From NCBI GenBank assembly GCA_002719335.1, contig PBHE01000015.1, forward strand, positions 11,252 through 57,278: a stretch of DNA of 46,027 nucleotides, read 5' to 3'. The translations under genes and the position numbers were made by a program. Source of the stretch: Acidimicrobiaceae bacterium (GTDB lineage Bacteria > Actinomycetota > Acidimicrobiia > Acidimicrobiales > Poriferisodalaceae). The notes below the pieces were generated by a model, which saw only the letters and a list, made by a program, of their open reading frames with translations, was not told the origin of the DNA and did not search any database. Shown one piece after another: positions 17,170 to 25,074 of the stretch. Position 1 is the stretch's first letter. Every line of letters begins with the position of its first letter.

Positions 17170-18123
17170 ATGACCGATCTAGCTATTGAAGCACGTGGCC
17201 TAATACGTAAGTTTGGTACCAACCGTGCGGTAGACGGTGTTGATTTAGCGGTTCCTCAGGGAGAGATTTACGGATTCCTTGGACCCAATGGTGCTGGGAA
17301 GTCGACGATGGTTCGCGTTTTATGCACCCTGCTTGCCCCGACTGCTGGTTCGGCGCGTGTTGCTGGTCACGATGTCGTGACGGAGTCTGGTGAGGTACGG
17401 ATTCGTATTGGATTAGCACTTCAAGAAGCCGCTCTAGATGACAAACAGAGCGGACGCGAGATTCTTGACCTACAGGCGCGTCTCTATGGTCTGGAACCAG
17501 CAACTCGAAACGAACGGGTTGAACGCGCAATCGAATTGGCCGACATCGGAGACGCGATTGACGATTGGGTTAGAACGTACAGCGGGGGAATGAAACGACG
17601 CCTAGACGTGGCAGCCAGCTTGATCCACGACCCCGAGGTGCTGTTTCTCGATGAACCAACAACGGGTCTAGATCCGGTGAGCAGAGTTCGAGTTTGGGAA
17701 GAAGTGCGACGATTAAACGAGGCACACGGCGTGACCGTGTTCTTAACAACTCAATATTTGGAGGAGGCGGATGCTCTAGCGCATCGGGTAGGCATCATTG
17801 ACCAGGGACGCATTGTTCAGGAAGGCAAGCCAGCGGACCTAAAACGAACCGTTGGTGCCGATGTCATTGTTGTGGAACTTCTCGACGAACTTGAACGCGC
17901 CGCGAGAATCGTCAGAGCTCTGCCAAGGGTTGATGAAGTGACCGTCGGAAGCCGAGGACTCACGATCTCCACGGCAAACGGGGCTGCCCTCGTCGCGCAA
18001 GTCGCAGTCGCCCTCAGCGAAAATGGCGTAGCTACAGAATCGCTGACAGTGCGCACTCCTTCTCTCGACGATGTGTTTCTTCGCGCAACGGGTCACAGGC
18101 TCGCGAACGAGGAAAGCCAATGA
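17170..18123 (+). CDS. ABC transporter ATP-binding protein, DrrA-like
   Basis: A 317-residue ATPase of the daunorubicin-exporter (DrrA) subfamily. Walker A GPNGAGKST, signature YSGGMKRRLDVA, Walker B LFLDEPTTGLDP and the H-loop region LTTQYLEEADALAHR are all visible, followed by the DrrA-type C-terminal domain of about 90 residues. It would energise the membrane subunit encoded next. TAGTGT ends 9 nt before the ATG. It overlaps the permease gene by 4 nt (ATGA). The exported substrate is unknown; lipids or hydrophobic compounds are usual. Confidence 0.93.
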   Translation: MTDLAIEARGLIRKFGTNRAVDGVDLAVPQGEIYGFLGPNGAGKSTMVRVLCTLLAPTAGSARVAGHDVVTESGEVRIRIGLALQEAALDDKQSGREILDLQARLYGLEPATRNERVERAIELADIGDAIDDWVRTYSGGMKRRLDVAASLIHDPEVLFLDEPTTGLDPVSRVRVWEEVRRLNEAHGVTVFLTTQYLEEADALAHRVGIIDQGRIVQEGKPADLKRTVGADVIVVELLDELERAARIVRALPRVDEVTVGSRGLTISTANGAALVAQVAVALSENGVATESLTVRTPSLDDVFLRATGHRLANEESQ

Positions 18124-18911
18124 CGTTGACTCAAAAACCGATAGCGCGACAACGCGGGTTTTTTTTTGACACCGGGACCGTCGCGCGTCGAGCGATTCGC
18201 AGCTTGTCGAGGGAGCCAGAGTTCCTTGGCCCTGCCTTAGCCATCCCAATTTTTTTCTTTGTTGTCAATATCGGCGCACTAGAGGTATTTGTTGAACGCC
18301 AGGCGGGGATTGACTACCGAGCCTTTCAACTGCCCGTAGGGATTGTCTTTGCTGTTACCGGAATTTCCCGCGCCAATATGCTGGTGATCGATATCCAAAC
18401 TGGATATCTCGATCGCATGTTGGTAACCCCAATCCGTCGTGTGTCGCTCCTGTTGGGGCTCATGATCGCAGATATTGTGCTGGCTTTGGCTTTAGCGACT
18501 GCCGTGCTATTGCTCGGATTCGCTTTGGGTGTCAGCTTTGGCACCGGTATTTCGGGGCTCGCTGTCTTCGTGACTCTCGCGATGGCGTGGAGCCTGGCAT
18601 TCACCGGATTCCCCTATACGGTCGCGCTCCGCACCGGTAATCCAGCTGCGGTTAATTCGGCCTTCCTCATTTTTTTCCCATTCGCCTTTCTCACCCCCAG
18701 CATGCTCCCTCGAGAACTGATGAGCGGATGGCTCAAAACCGTTGCCGCCTGGAACCCCGTTACCTACCTCTTGGAGGGCATGCGATCGGTTTTGTCTGAT
18801 GGTTGGGATCTAGCGACGCTCGCCAAAGCCGTGGCCGCGATTCTGGGTCTGGCAGGCGTAACCTTCACGATGGCCTTTCGATCACTGGCACGGCGCGTGG
18901 CGACCCGTTAG
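18120..18911 (+). CDS. ABC-2 type permease, DrrB-like
   Basis: A 263-residue integral membrane protein with about six hydrophobic segments (first around LGPALAIPIFFFVVNIGAL, then VSLLLGLMIADIVLALALAT and later ones) and the ABC-2 signature region FLIFFPFAFLTPSMLPRELMSGWLKTVAAWNPVTYLLEGMR. It pairs with the DrrA-like ATPase. A run of nine T (three Phe codons) occurs close to the start at about 18160-18168 and may be prone to slippage. It ends 4 nt before the convergent hydrolase gene. Confidence 0.92.
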   Translation: MTLTQKPIARQRGFFFDTGTVARRAIRSLSREPEFLGPALAIPIFFFVVNIGALEVFVERQAGIDYRAFQLPVGIVFAVTGISRANMLVIDIQTGYLDRMLVTPIRRVSLLLGLMIADIVLALALATAVLLLGFALGVSFGTGISGLAVFVTLAMAWSLAFTGFPYTVALRTGNPAAVNSAFLIFFPFAFLTPSMLPRELMSGWLKTVAAWNPVTYLLEGMRSVLSDGWDLATLAKAVAAILGLAGVTFTMAFRSLARRVATR

Positions 18912-18914
18912 CAG

Positions 18915-19523
18915 CTACCAACCTCGATCTACCCATTCTTGAAGTTGTGGAGATTCGTTGCCAATTGTGGTGTCGTCTCCATGGCCCGGCAGGACGACTG
19001 TGTCGGCAGAGAACCGCGAGAACATTCTGTCCTCGATACTTGCGATGATGGTGTTGAAATCGCCACCTTCGAAGTTCGTCGCGCCCGGCCCTCCGGGGAA
19101 AAGAGTGTCTCCAGAAAAAAGTAACGGAGTGTCTTCGACATGGAAGCTCATCGAACCTGGAGTGTGACCAGGATTGTGAATGGTTCGGATTCGAAGACGA
19201 CCGACCTCGATCACGGAATCATCTTCGAGAATGAAGTCGTAACTAGGAAGCATGGTTGCATCCTCGGCCGCTACGCCCACTTCGTAACCAGCGTCTCGGA
19301 TTGCAGGAATGGCTTGAATGTGGTCCCAATGACCATGGGTTTCCACGACCGTTCTGACTCCCAGGCTCTGGCATAACTCCAGAAGCTGTTCGTGTTCGTT
19401 GGCAGCATCGATGAGTAAAGCATCGCCCGATTCGGTGCACCGGATAGTGAACACGTTGTTTTCGTAAGGGCCGACGACAACCTTGTGCACTTCGACGCCG
19501 GTGCCTTGCCAGTGGAGAGTCAT
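18915..19523 (-). CDS. Metallo-beta-lactamase-fold hydrolase (glyoxalase II-like)
   Basis: A 202-residue protein with the zinc motif THGHWDH, the later ligands HNPGHTPGSMSFH and FSGDTLF, and the final PGHGDDT. This matches glyoxalase II/hydroxyacylthioester-hydrolase-like proteins, though the usual THxHxDH pattern reads T-H-G-H-W-D-H, as in many members. The substrate is unknown. TAGACT ends 6 nt before the ATG, which suggests a leaderless transcript. Confidence 0.9.
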   Translation of the reverse strand: MTLHWQGTGVEVHKVVVGPYENNVFTIRCTESGDALLIDAANEHEQLLELCQSLGVRTVVETHGHWDHIQAIPAIRDAGYEVGVAAEDATMLPSYDFILEDDSVIEVGRLRIRTIHNPGHTPGSMSFHVEDTPLLFSGDTLFPGGPGATNFEGGDFNTIIASIEDRMFSRFSADTVVLPGHGDDTTIGNESPQLQEWVDRGW

Positions 19524-19630
19524 AGCCGGAGTCTACGACTTGCCGGCAATGCCCGACAGTCAGCAGCGGCCAACTCTCACGAATCAGACCCCCGGGGAAG
19601 ACGCGAAGGGAAAGCTCGAGTTAGCAGTGT

Positions 19631-20425
19631 TCACGCGTCGTCACGCAATGACTGCAACAGCCCGATAACAAAGGGCTCGAGTTGAGAGGATTCGATAGCA
19701 ACTTCAGGAAAGGCCACGCGGCTGAAGCGATGCCCATCTTTAGTCGAGACCTGGAAAGTCATTCCATATCGATCTACGGCGACCATTTGGGCAGCGGACG
19801 CTTCTGGCACACCTCCACGCTCTTGCACGAAGACCAGGTTTGCGTCGGCGTGATCGTCGTTCATGTGGTCAATAGCGTGCGACGCGTTCGCTGAAAACGG
19901 ATCGGGCTCAGCTTGAAAATAGGCATCGGCACCCATCCAACTCATGTGCCCGAAGCCCCCCACAAAGCGGCAACGTTCCACAACAAGTTGCCAGTAGTTG
20001 AAATCTTTGAAATCTGCGTAACCCGCAGCGTAGGGATGTTTCGCTAGATATAGATCTGCTAAAGCAACGGGATCTTCGAGGATTTCCATCTTGCCGACCA
20101 AGGTGAGTCGAGCTCCCTCGAGTGGGTCCCCGTCGATTGAGCTTGCAGTATCGACAAGAAAACTCGCTCGACTCTCCAATCGCACATTTTGAGTGTGTTC
20201 GGCAAGATCAGATATGAGAAGAATGGGGTTGCCGTCCCCGCTGATGACGCATGATACGAGGCTCCCGTAGGGGTAGCCGTCTCCTGTGAGCGTAGATAGC
20301 ACCCCCTTGCTACTGGACTCCATCAAGGTGCGAGAGAGCTCTGCATCGTTAGGAAACGAATCTGTTTGCCCTAGAGGCCCGAGTGCCTCGCCGCCTCCGT
20401 GTTCAACCTCGGTGTCTCGTCTCAT
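19631..20425 (-). CDS. HugZ-like pyridoxamine 5'-phosphate oxidase-fold protein with DUF2470-type C-terminus
   Basis: A 264-residue protein. The N-terminal two thirds form a split-barrel flavin- or heme-binding domain (LSRTLMESSSKGVLSTL, YGSLVSCVISGDGNPILLIS, RASFLVD). The C-terminal domain starts near HAIDHMNDDHADA, the DUF2470/HugZ signature whose histidine ligates heme in HugZ. Heme degradation or utilisation is the usual role, giving a possible iron connection with the SUF genes, but this is inference. I chose the ATG at 20425 because it has a GAGGA site upstream; a 47-residue longer frame to 20566 has no supporting start signal. Confidence 0.85.
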   Translation of the reverse strand: MRRDTEVEHGGGEALGPLGQTDSFPNDAELSRTLMESSSKGVLSTLTGDGYPYGSLVSCVISGDGNPILLISDLAEHTQNVRLESRASFLVDTASSIDGDPLEGARLTLVGKMEILEDPVALADLYLAKHPYAAGYADFKDFNYWQLVVERCRFVGGFGHMSWMGADAYFQAEPDPFSANASHAIDHMNDDHADANLVFVQERGGVPEASAAQMVAVDRYGMTFQVSTKDGHRFSRVAFPEVAIESSQLEPFVIGLLQSLRDDA

Positions 20426-20642
20426 GATGTGGATTGGTCCTCGTGAAAATGTCGTAAAGATCGAACTCGCATTTGTTTGTCTACTCAACTGTCCGTTGGG
20501 CCAACAGTGAAGCATCGTTTGCTGGCTTGCGAAACCACCTTGATCAGACCGGCACTCAAATCTCAATCATCGACGACATGGGAGTCAAGCGTTACCTGCA
20601 GCTTGACGTTGGCGCCGATTGAGACACCACATAAAGCTGGTG

Positions 20643-21065
20643 TCAGAAATCCAAGCTTTCAGTCGACGCGACGTCAAAGCCCAAACTCAACGCCGCTGGA
20701 ATTTGATGACTATCAAATGTCAGGTACGTCAAGGGTCGAGGGAGCCTGTCCGCCGCAGCCAGATGCAGCGCATCCACTGTCTGCAGTTGAAAGTTGGCTC
20801 CAATCTCAACTGAGCGCGCCAGACACCGTTCGTCCAAGGGAACGACCGCAATACGATCCCAATCTTCCCGAAAAGTTGACCATAATTTTCGTTGTTCAAC
20901 TGGCCCAGAAGCCACCCGATGCAAACTGAGTTGAACTTCAGTGCGGGCCAAAGCAGAGGCGCACCATACCGTGTCTTGTTTGAGGTGCTGATTCACAAGA
21001 CGGTGACCAGGCTCAGAGAGATAACGTTTCAAAAGAGCCGAGGTGTCGAGAGCGACCGTCATCAA
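20643..21065 (-). CDS. vapC: VapC-like PIN-domain toxin
   Basis: A 140-residue PIN-domain ribonuclease. The acidic residues are present: Asp7 (ALDTSAL), Glu43 (ARTEVQ), Asp98 (TVDALHLAA) and Asp118 (TFDSH). VapC toxins cut specific RNA (often tRNA) and are held inactive by their antitoxin. The start overlaps the antitoxin stop by 4 nt, a standard toxin-antitoxin arrangement. Targets cannot be predicted. Confidence 0.9.
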   Translation of the reverse strand: MMTVALDTSALLKRYLSEPGHRLVNQHLKQDTVWCASALARTEVQLSLHRVASGPVEQRKLWSTFREDWDRIAVVPLDERCLARSVEIGANFQLQTVDALHLAAADRLPRPLTYLTFDSHQIPAALSLGFDVASTESLDF

Positions 21066-21355
21066 CGTCCCCTGATTTCGCGCAAAGCCCTGTCACTGGA
21101 AAGCCCGGCCGGCAACTCATAAGTCATTTCCTCTATTTTTCGGTCAGGTCTCCTCGGAGCTATTACCAACCCTGCCGCAATAAGGGCTTCGAGTGAGACC
21201 GGATGACCACCAGACCCAACGGGCCCGAGTTGAGCCATTACCTGCCCGTCCAGGGTGACAAAAATGGTGTGGCCAGCTGCCGCGGTGCGTAAGTGGCTTG
21301 CAAGATTTGCTCGCAACTCTCTTGTACCTACATGACTTGCTGAGTCAGAACTCAT
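21062..21355 (-). CDS. vapB: Phd/YefM-like (VapB) antitoxin
   Basis: A 97-residue antitoxin. The N-terminal SHVGTRELRANLASHLRTAAAG segment followed by IFVTLDGQVMAQLGPV is the Phd/YefM DNA-binding domain, and the acidic, Arg-rich C-terminal tail (ERSSD..REIRGR) is the toxin-binding end. I chose the ATG at 21355; a longer in-frame extension to 21673 would run across the operator and into the divergent gene and is not credible. It is coupled to vapC by a 4-nt overlap. Confidence 0.88.
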   Translation of the reverse strand: MSSDSASHVGTRELRANLASHLRTAAAGHTIFVTLDGQVMAQLGPVGSGGHPVSLEALIAAGLVIAPRRPDRKIEEMTYELPAGLSSDRALREIRGR

Positions 21356-21386
21356 GTGACGCACGGCCCGGTCGCTGAACAAACAT

Positions 21387-21406
21387 TGTGTACACAAGAG
21401 TACACA
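21387..21406. promoter_or_regulatory. Inverted repeat, probable VapB operator
   Basis: Perfect 7-bp arms TGTGTAC (21387-21393) and GTACACA (21400-21406) around six bases, 32 nt upstream of the antitoxin start. TGTACA-core palindromes are known operators of YefM-type antitoxins, so autoregulation is the natural reading. A TACTCT box on the minus strand lies within it and could be the -10. Confidence 0.6.
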
Positions 21407-21478
21407 TTGGCATTGGCGCGTCGGACCAATAACGGCTAAAACGTTGGCCTCCCACGACACTACGAAGAGGTAGCCACC

Positions 21479-22591
21479 GTGAACTTTGCCTTCACCGAAG
21501 AGCAAGAAGAACTCCGCAGCTTTATTCGCTCCTTCCTGGAAGACAAATCTGCCGAAACAGCCGTCCGCGAATTGATGGACACAGACGACGGATACGACCC
21601 CGCCGTCTGGAGCCAAATGGCTGAGCAACTTGGATTGCAAAGCATGATCATCCCTGAAGAGTACGGCGGCCAAGGCTTCGGCTACGTGGAGCTAGGGATC
21701 GCTCTCGAGGAGATGGGACGTAGTCTTCTTTGTGCGCCCTTCTTCAGTACGGTCGTTCTTGCAGGCAACGCCATCATCCACTCCGGCAACGAAGACGCGA
21801 AAGCAGCGTTGCTACCCGGCATCGCCGATGGCAGCACCATCGCAACCTTGGCCCTAGCAGAAGCAAACGGAAGATGGGATGCCGAAGGCATCACCGTTGA
21901 GGCAACTGGTACCGGCGACGGAGCGACAATCACCGGCGAAAAGATGTTCGTCACCGACGGTGGAACCGCAAACCTGTTTGTGGTCGCCGCTCGATCTGAC
22001 GGCGGAATTCACCTGTACACCGTTGACGGGGATGCAACCGGCCTCACCCGCGAAAATCTCTCGACAATGGACCAAACCAGAAAACAGGCTCGAATTACCT
22101 TTGACGGAACTCCAGCAAGTCACTTGTGTGACACCAACGATTTCGCATATGTCTCTCAGATCCTCGATCTGGCAGCCGTAGCCCTCGCCAATGAACAGGT
22201 CGGGGGAGCGCAGTTCGTCATGGATATGGCAGTGCAATACGCCAAAGATCGAGTTCAGTTCGGTCGCCCCATCGGCTCATTTCAGGCGATAAAGCACAAA
22301 TGTGCTGACATGTTGCTTGAAGTTGAATCCTCCAAATCGGCCGCTTATTACGCCGCATGGTGCGCCTCAGAGATGAACGACGAACTTCCTTCCGTGGCGT
22401 CGCTAGCCAAGGCCTACTGCTCTGAGGCCTACTTCCATTGTGCGGCCGAAAACATTCAAATCCACGGTGGAATCGGCTTCACATGGGAGCATCCCGCACA
22501 TCTCTATTTCAAACGAGCAAAGAGTTCTGAACTGATGTTTGGCGACCCCGCCTACCACCGCGAACTGCTTGCTCAGAGAATCGGGCTCTAG
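21479..22591 (+). CDS. Acyl-CoA dehydrogenase
   Basis: A 370-residue flavoenzyme of the acyl-CoA dehydrogenase family. N-terminal helical domain MNFAFTEEQEELRSFIRSFL, middle beta domain with ATLALAEANGRW and the ITGEKMFVTDG segment, and C-terminal domain AVQYAKDRVQFGRPIGSFQAIKHKCADM, IHGGIGFTWEHPAHLYFKRA. This type is frequent in actinobacteria, where several act on steroid side chains or branched acids; the substrate is not predictable. The GTG start is preceded by GAAGAGG. It is divergent from vapBC. Confidence 0.93.
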   Translation: MNFAFTEEQEELRSFIRSFLEDKSAETAVRELMDTDDGYDPAVWSQMAEQLGLQSMIIPEEYGGQGFGYVELGIALEEMGRSLLCAPFFSTVVLAGNAIIHSGNEDAKAALLPGIADGSTIATLALAEANGRWDAEGITVEATGTGDGATITGEKMFVTDGGTANLFVVAARSDGGIHLYTVDGDATGLTRENLSTMDQTRKQARITFDGTPASHLCDTNDFAYVSQILDLAAVALANEQVGGAQFVMDMAVQYAKDRVQFGRPIGSFQAIKHKCADMLLEVESSKSAAYYAAWCASEMNDELPSVASLAKAYCSEAYFHCAAENIQIHGGIGFTWEHPAHLYFKRAKSSELMFGDPAYHRELLAQRIGL

Positions 22592-22628
22592 ACCCTCCCT
22601 TCCAATCTGAAGGCACCTTTCAAACCAA

Positions 22629-23039
22629 ATGCTTGCACTTGTCGTTGCCGTTTCGCTGGGAATCGGTTTCGTCGTCGCAGCGGGCGTGATCGGCCGCGAG
22701 TCGCGCCGACTCAGCCTCCAACCACGTCAGCCTGTTTGGCGATTAGAGGAAGCGGCGGCCTTCGTCGAAGGAGAATTGTCGTTTGACGTCGCGGCAAAGA
22801 TCGACGGTGAAACTTTGAGGCAGCTCCTGCGAATTCACCTCAACCAGTTGCAGTTCAAGTCTGACCCCGAAGCCGTCGACCAAATCGCGGACGAACCAAC
22901 ATCAATCCAACGTGTCTACCGCGAAGCTCGGTCACAAGACATAGAGATCACCAGACCAATCGTTGATGCAGTGGTCAAGGCACATCTTCAATATCTCACC
23001 GTCATTGGAGCCCTCGGCGCGGCCTCAAGCTCAGAGTAA
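22629..23039 (+). CDS. Hypothetical protein with N-terminal membrane anchor
   Basis: A 136-residue protein I do not recognise by name. Residues 1-22 form one hydrophobic segment (LALVVAVSLGIGFVVAAGVIG) followed by a basic patch (RESRRLSLQPRQP), so the bulk should be cytoplasmic. The remainder is helical and includes EEAAAFVEGEL and TLRQLLRIHLNQLQF. It starts 38 nt after the acyl-CoA dehydrogenase and 7 nt before the next small gene, in an apparent operon with both. Confidence 0.65.
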   Translation: MLALVVAVSLGIGFVVAAGVIGRESRRLSLQPRQPVWRLEEAAAFVEGELSFDVAAKIDGETLRQLLRIHLNQLQFKSDPEAVDQIADEPTSIQRVYREARSQDIEITRPIVDAVVKAHLQYLTVIGALGAASSSE

Positions 23040-23045
23040 GGCAAG

Positions 23046-23252
23046 ATGGTTGCTATGGAATCACCTAAAGAACTAGAAGGCCACCGTTTCGTGGGTGACA
23101 AACGAATTCAGCGGGTCCATGATCTTGAGTCGTGCACGCATCGAGATGCCATTGACGGAATCAGCGCTTCCAGAACCTATGCCACCTTCGGCCCGGACGA
23201 GCTGCGTGAAGCGCGAAATCGGGGATACAAGCCTGCTGCTTGCTGCTTCTGA
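23046..23252 (+). CDS. Small conserved-looking protein with cysteines at its C-terminus
   Basis: A 68-residue protein, family not named here. It reads like a compact domain: EGHRFVGDKRIQRVHDLESCTHRDAIDGI, then TYATFGPDELREARNRGYKPAACC. The pattern (VGDKR, HDL, Cys, FxPDxLxxAxxRGYxxCxxC-like end) suggests a small metal-binding domain like those attached to some DNA-repair proteins, but the last cysteines are adjacent (CC) rather than spaced. The start may be ATG 23046 or 23055. It fills the gap between its neighbours exactly, which supports it being real. Confidence 0.55.
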   Translation: MVAMESPKELEGHRFVGDKRIQRVHDLESCTHRDAIDGISASRTYATFGPDELREARNRGYKPAACCF

Positions 23253-23269
23253 ATGCTGTGGTCTTAGCC

Positions 23270-24034
23270 ATGCCGGTCACCATTGCAGAAACCACAATCA
23301 AAGGAGAGCCCCAGCTCGAGGCTTTTCTTGTCCGCCCCGATCGCGACACAGTTGATGCTCCAGCGATGGTCTTGTGCCACGGGTTCCCCTCGGCGCAACG
23401 ACCGGGGGTTCCCAGTCGGTCGTATGAACAATTCGCTGAACGGGTTGCAGAAGAACAAGGTTGGGTCGTCCTTGCTGTCAGCCTTCGCGGATGCGGACAG
23501 TCTGCAGGCCAATTCTCAATGCTCGGCTGGCTTGAAGATGTTGCTAGATCAATAGAACGGCTACGCGAAGAAGGATCCCGAAGAATATGGCTGGTGGGCT
23601 CAACGACAGGTGGGTCGCTAGCGATCATGGCAGCGTCTCGGGATCCAGAAATTCGTGGCGTCGCAGTGATGGCCCCGCGTGCCGACTTTGACGATTGGGC
23701 GACGGATCCGCGCCGCTTCTTACAACATTGCCGCAATGTGGGAGTTGTTGACCTCGACGACTACCCCGCCTCGTTGAACCAATGGGCTAAAGAACTTCGA
23801 CAACACCGTGCGATTGACTCAATGCAACAACTTGGCTCTCGTCCCTTTCTGATCTTGCACGGGATGAACGACCGTCAAGTTCCACACGACGACGCTCGAC
23901 AGCTAGCGGCGCTGCATCCTTCACCGGAGCTGCGGCTCGTGGCAGGGGCCGACCACAGGATCCGTCACGACCCTCGGGCCATGGCGGTTTTGATGGGATG
24001 GCTTGAACGTCAAGGGACTGAAACCCGCAACTAA
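23270..24034 (+). CDS. Alpha/beta hydrolase with Thr in the nucleophile position
   Basis: A 254-residue alpha/beta hydrolase. The oxyanion block VLCHGFPSAQ, then RGCGQSAG, and the catalytic Asp201 (HGMNDRQVP) and His229 (GADHRIR) are present. The nucleophile elbow normally reads G-x-S-x-G, but residues 110-114 here are Gly-Ser-Thr-Thr-Gly, putting Thr112 where the serine should be. It may be a non-hydrolytic member or use a shifted Ser111. I chose the ATG at 23270; an earlier in-frame start (23240) would add ten hydrophobic residues. It ends overlapping the convergent MaoC gene by 4 nt. Confidence 0.82.
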   Translation: MPVTIAETTIKGEPQLEAFLVRPDRDTVDAPAMVLCHGFPSAQRPGVPSRSYEQFAERVAEEQGWVVLAVSLRGCGQSAGQFSMLGWLEDVARSIERLREEGSRRIWLVGSTTGGSLAIMAASRDPEIRGVAVMAPRADFDDWATDPRRFLQHCRNVGVVDLDDYPASLNQWAKELRQHRAIDSMQQLGSRPFLILHGMNDRQVPHDDARQLAALHPSPELRLVAGADHRIRHDPRAMAVLMGWLERQGTETRN

Positions 24035-24501
24035 ATAGCTACTTCCCGTCTGGCGATAATCATTGTGGGTACGGTTCGCATCGCGACATCGCCGTCCTGG
24101 TTAATCATCTCATTACTGATCTCGATGAGACCAATATCGGGCCGGGAATGACTCACTCGCTTGCTTAATACTTCGACCCTGAGCGTAAGCGTGTCGCCGG
24201 GACGAACCGGTGAAGGCCAAGTGATCTCTGAAATTCCAGCTGCTCCTTGGCTTGAGTCACCCAAAAAGCCATCAGTGAGCAACCTCATCATCAAAGAACC
24301 GGTGTGCCAACCCGACGCAATAAGGCTGCCATAGATCGTGTCAACTGCTGCCTCCGCGTCTATGTGGAAACGCTGTGGGTCGAATTGAGTTGAAAAATCG
24401 ATCATCTCTTCCGCATTCATTTGCACACTGCCGAGGGTGAACGATTCACCGATTGAAAAGTCCTCATACCAGCGGTCTTCGCAAGGGATGTCTGAATTCA
24501 T
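24031..24501 (-). CDS. MaoC-like (R)-specific enoyl-CoA hydratase family protein
   Basis: A 156-residue hot-dog fold protein with the MaoC block: DFSTQFDPQRFHIDAEAA, then GSLIASGWHTGSLMMRL, the hydratase motif Asp and His both being present (D-x3-F-H and W-H). The family hydrates enoyl-CoA in fatty acid or polyhydroxyalkanoate metabolism. It overlaps the upstream HhH-GPD gene by 4 nt, so the two are probably co-translated. Confidence 0.88.
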   Translation of the reverse strand: MNSDIPCEDRWYEDFSIGESFTLGSVQMNAEEMIDFSTQFDPQRFHIDAEAAVDTIYGSLIASGWHTGSLMMRLLTDGFLGDSSQGAAGISEITWPSPVRPGDTLTLRVEVLSKRVSHSRPDIGLIEISNEMINQDGDVAMRTVPTMIIARREVAI

Positions 24502-25061
24502 GGATTGGTCTTCGCGGCTGCTCTAACTGCTCGTAGCTGAGATAATGCTTCTGGAGAATCGAGATCCGCCACTGAGTGAAATCCAGGGGTTGAGTAGCGA
24601 CCGCTAATTTTCTCCCATCCTTGTGGCGCAACCCCAAACCGTTTCGCGAGGAGCGCGACGAAAATCTTGACCTTTTTATCGCCAAAACCTGGAAGCTGCA
24701 ACAGCCGTTCTCGAAGACATACGGCGTCGGGAAGATTGCTCCAAATGTCTACCGGATTTCCGTCGTAGTGGTCAGCTAGGTATCTGCACAATTCTTGTGT
24801 TCGCTGCGCCATCGATTTAGGAAAGCGATGCAGAGCCGGCTTGTCACTAAAAATTTCGATCAGTGTCTCTGAGGGCATGCGCGCTAAATCATTGGTCTTT
24901 AAAGGCCGACCAAGCCGCTGTTGTAACCGAAAAGGGGACAGAAAGGCTCGCTCGATCGGAAATTGTTGATCGAGGACCATTCCGATCAGAAGGGCTAATG
25001 GGTCGGTATTTAGCAGTGCGTCGGCGGCGGGGTCACCAGTGAAGTGAAGAGGAGTTGGCAC
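24498..25061 (-). CDS. HhH-GPD-fold DNA glycosylase-like protein
   Basis: A 187-residue protein that begins HFTGDPAADALLNTDPLALLIGMVLDQQ and has the helix-hairpin-helix segment LLQLPGFGDKKVKIFVALLAKR (about residues 120-140), as in actinobacterial HhH-GPD base-excision repair proteins. The catalytic Asp of the superfamily, expected after the hairpin, is not obvious, so a DNA-binding role without glycosylase activity is possible. Start GTG 25061, 13 nt after aceE. Confidence 0.8.
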   Translation of the reverse strand: MPTPLHFTGDPAADALLNTDPLALLIGMVLDQQFPIERAFLSPFRLQQRLGRPLKTNDLARMPSETLIEIFSDKPALHRFPKSMAQRTQELCRYLADHYDGNPVDIWSNLPDAVCLRERLLQLPGFGDKKVKIFVALLAKRFGVAPQGWEKISGRYSTPGFHSVADLDSPEALSQLRAVRAAAKTNP

Positions 25062-25074
25062 AGGTGCTCTGTTC

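Noticed and set aside
20520-20640. A short minus-strand stretch downstream of vapC that reads like the end of a protein
   Set aside because: It has no start codon, begins just after a stop and shows no recognised motif, so chance is the simpler explanation.
21356-21673. A longer form of the antitoxin gene
   Set aside because: The extension crosses the operator and overlaps the divergent acyl-CoA dehydrogenase gene; only the part from 21355 has antitoxin motifs.
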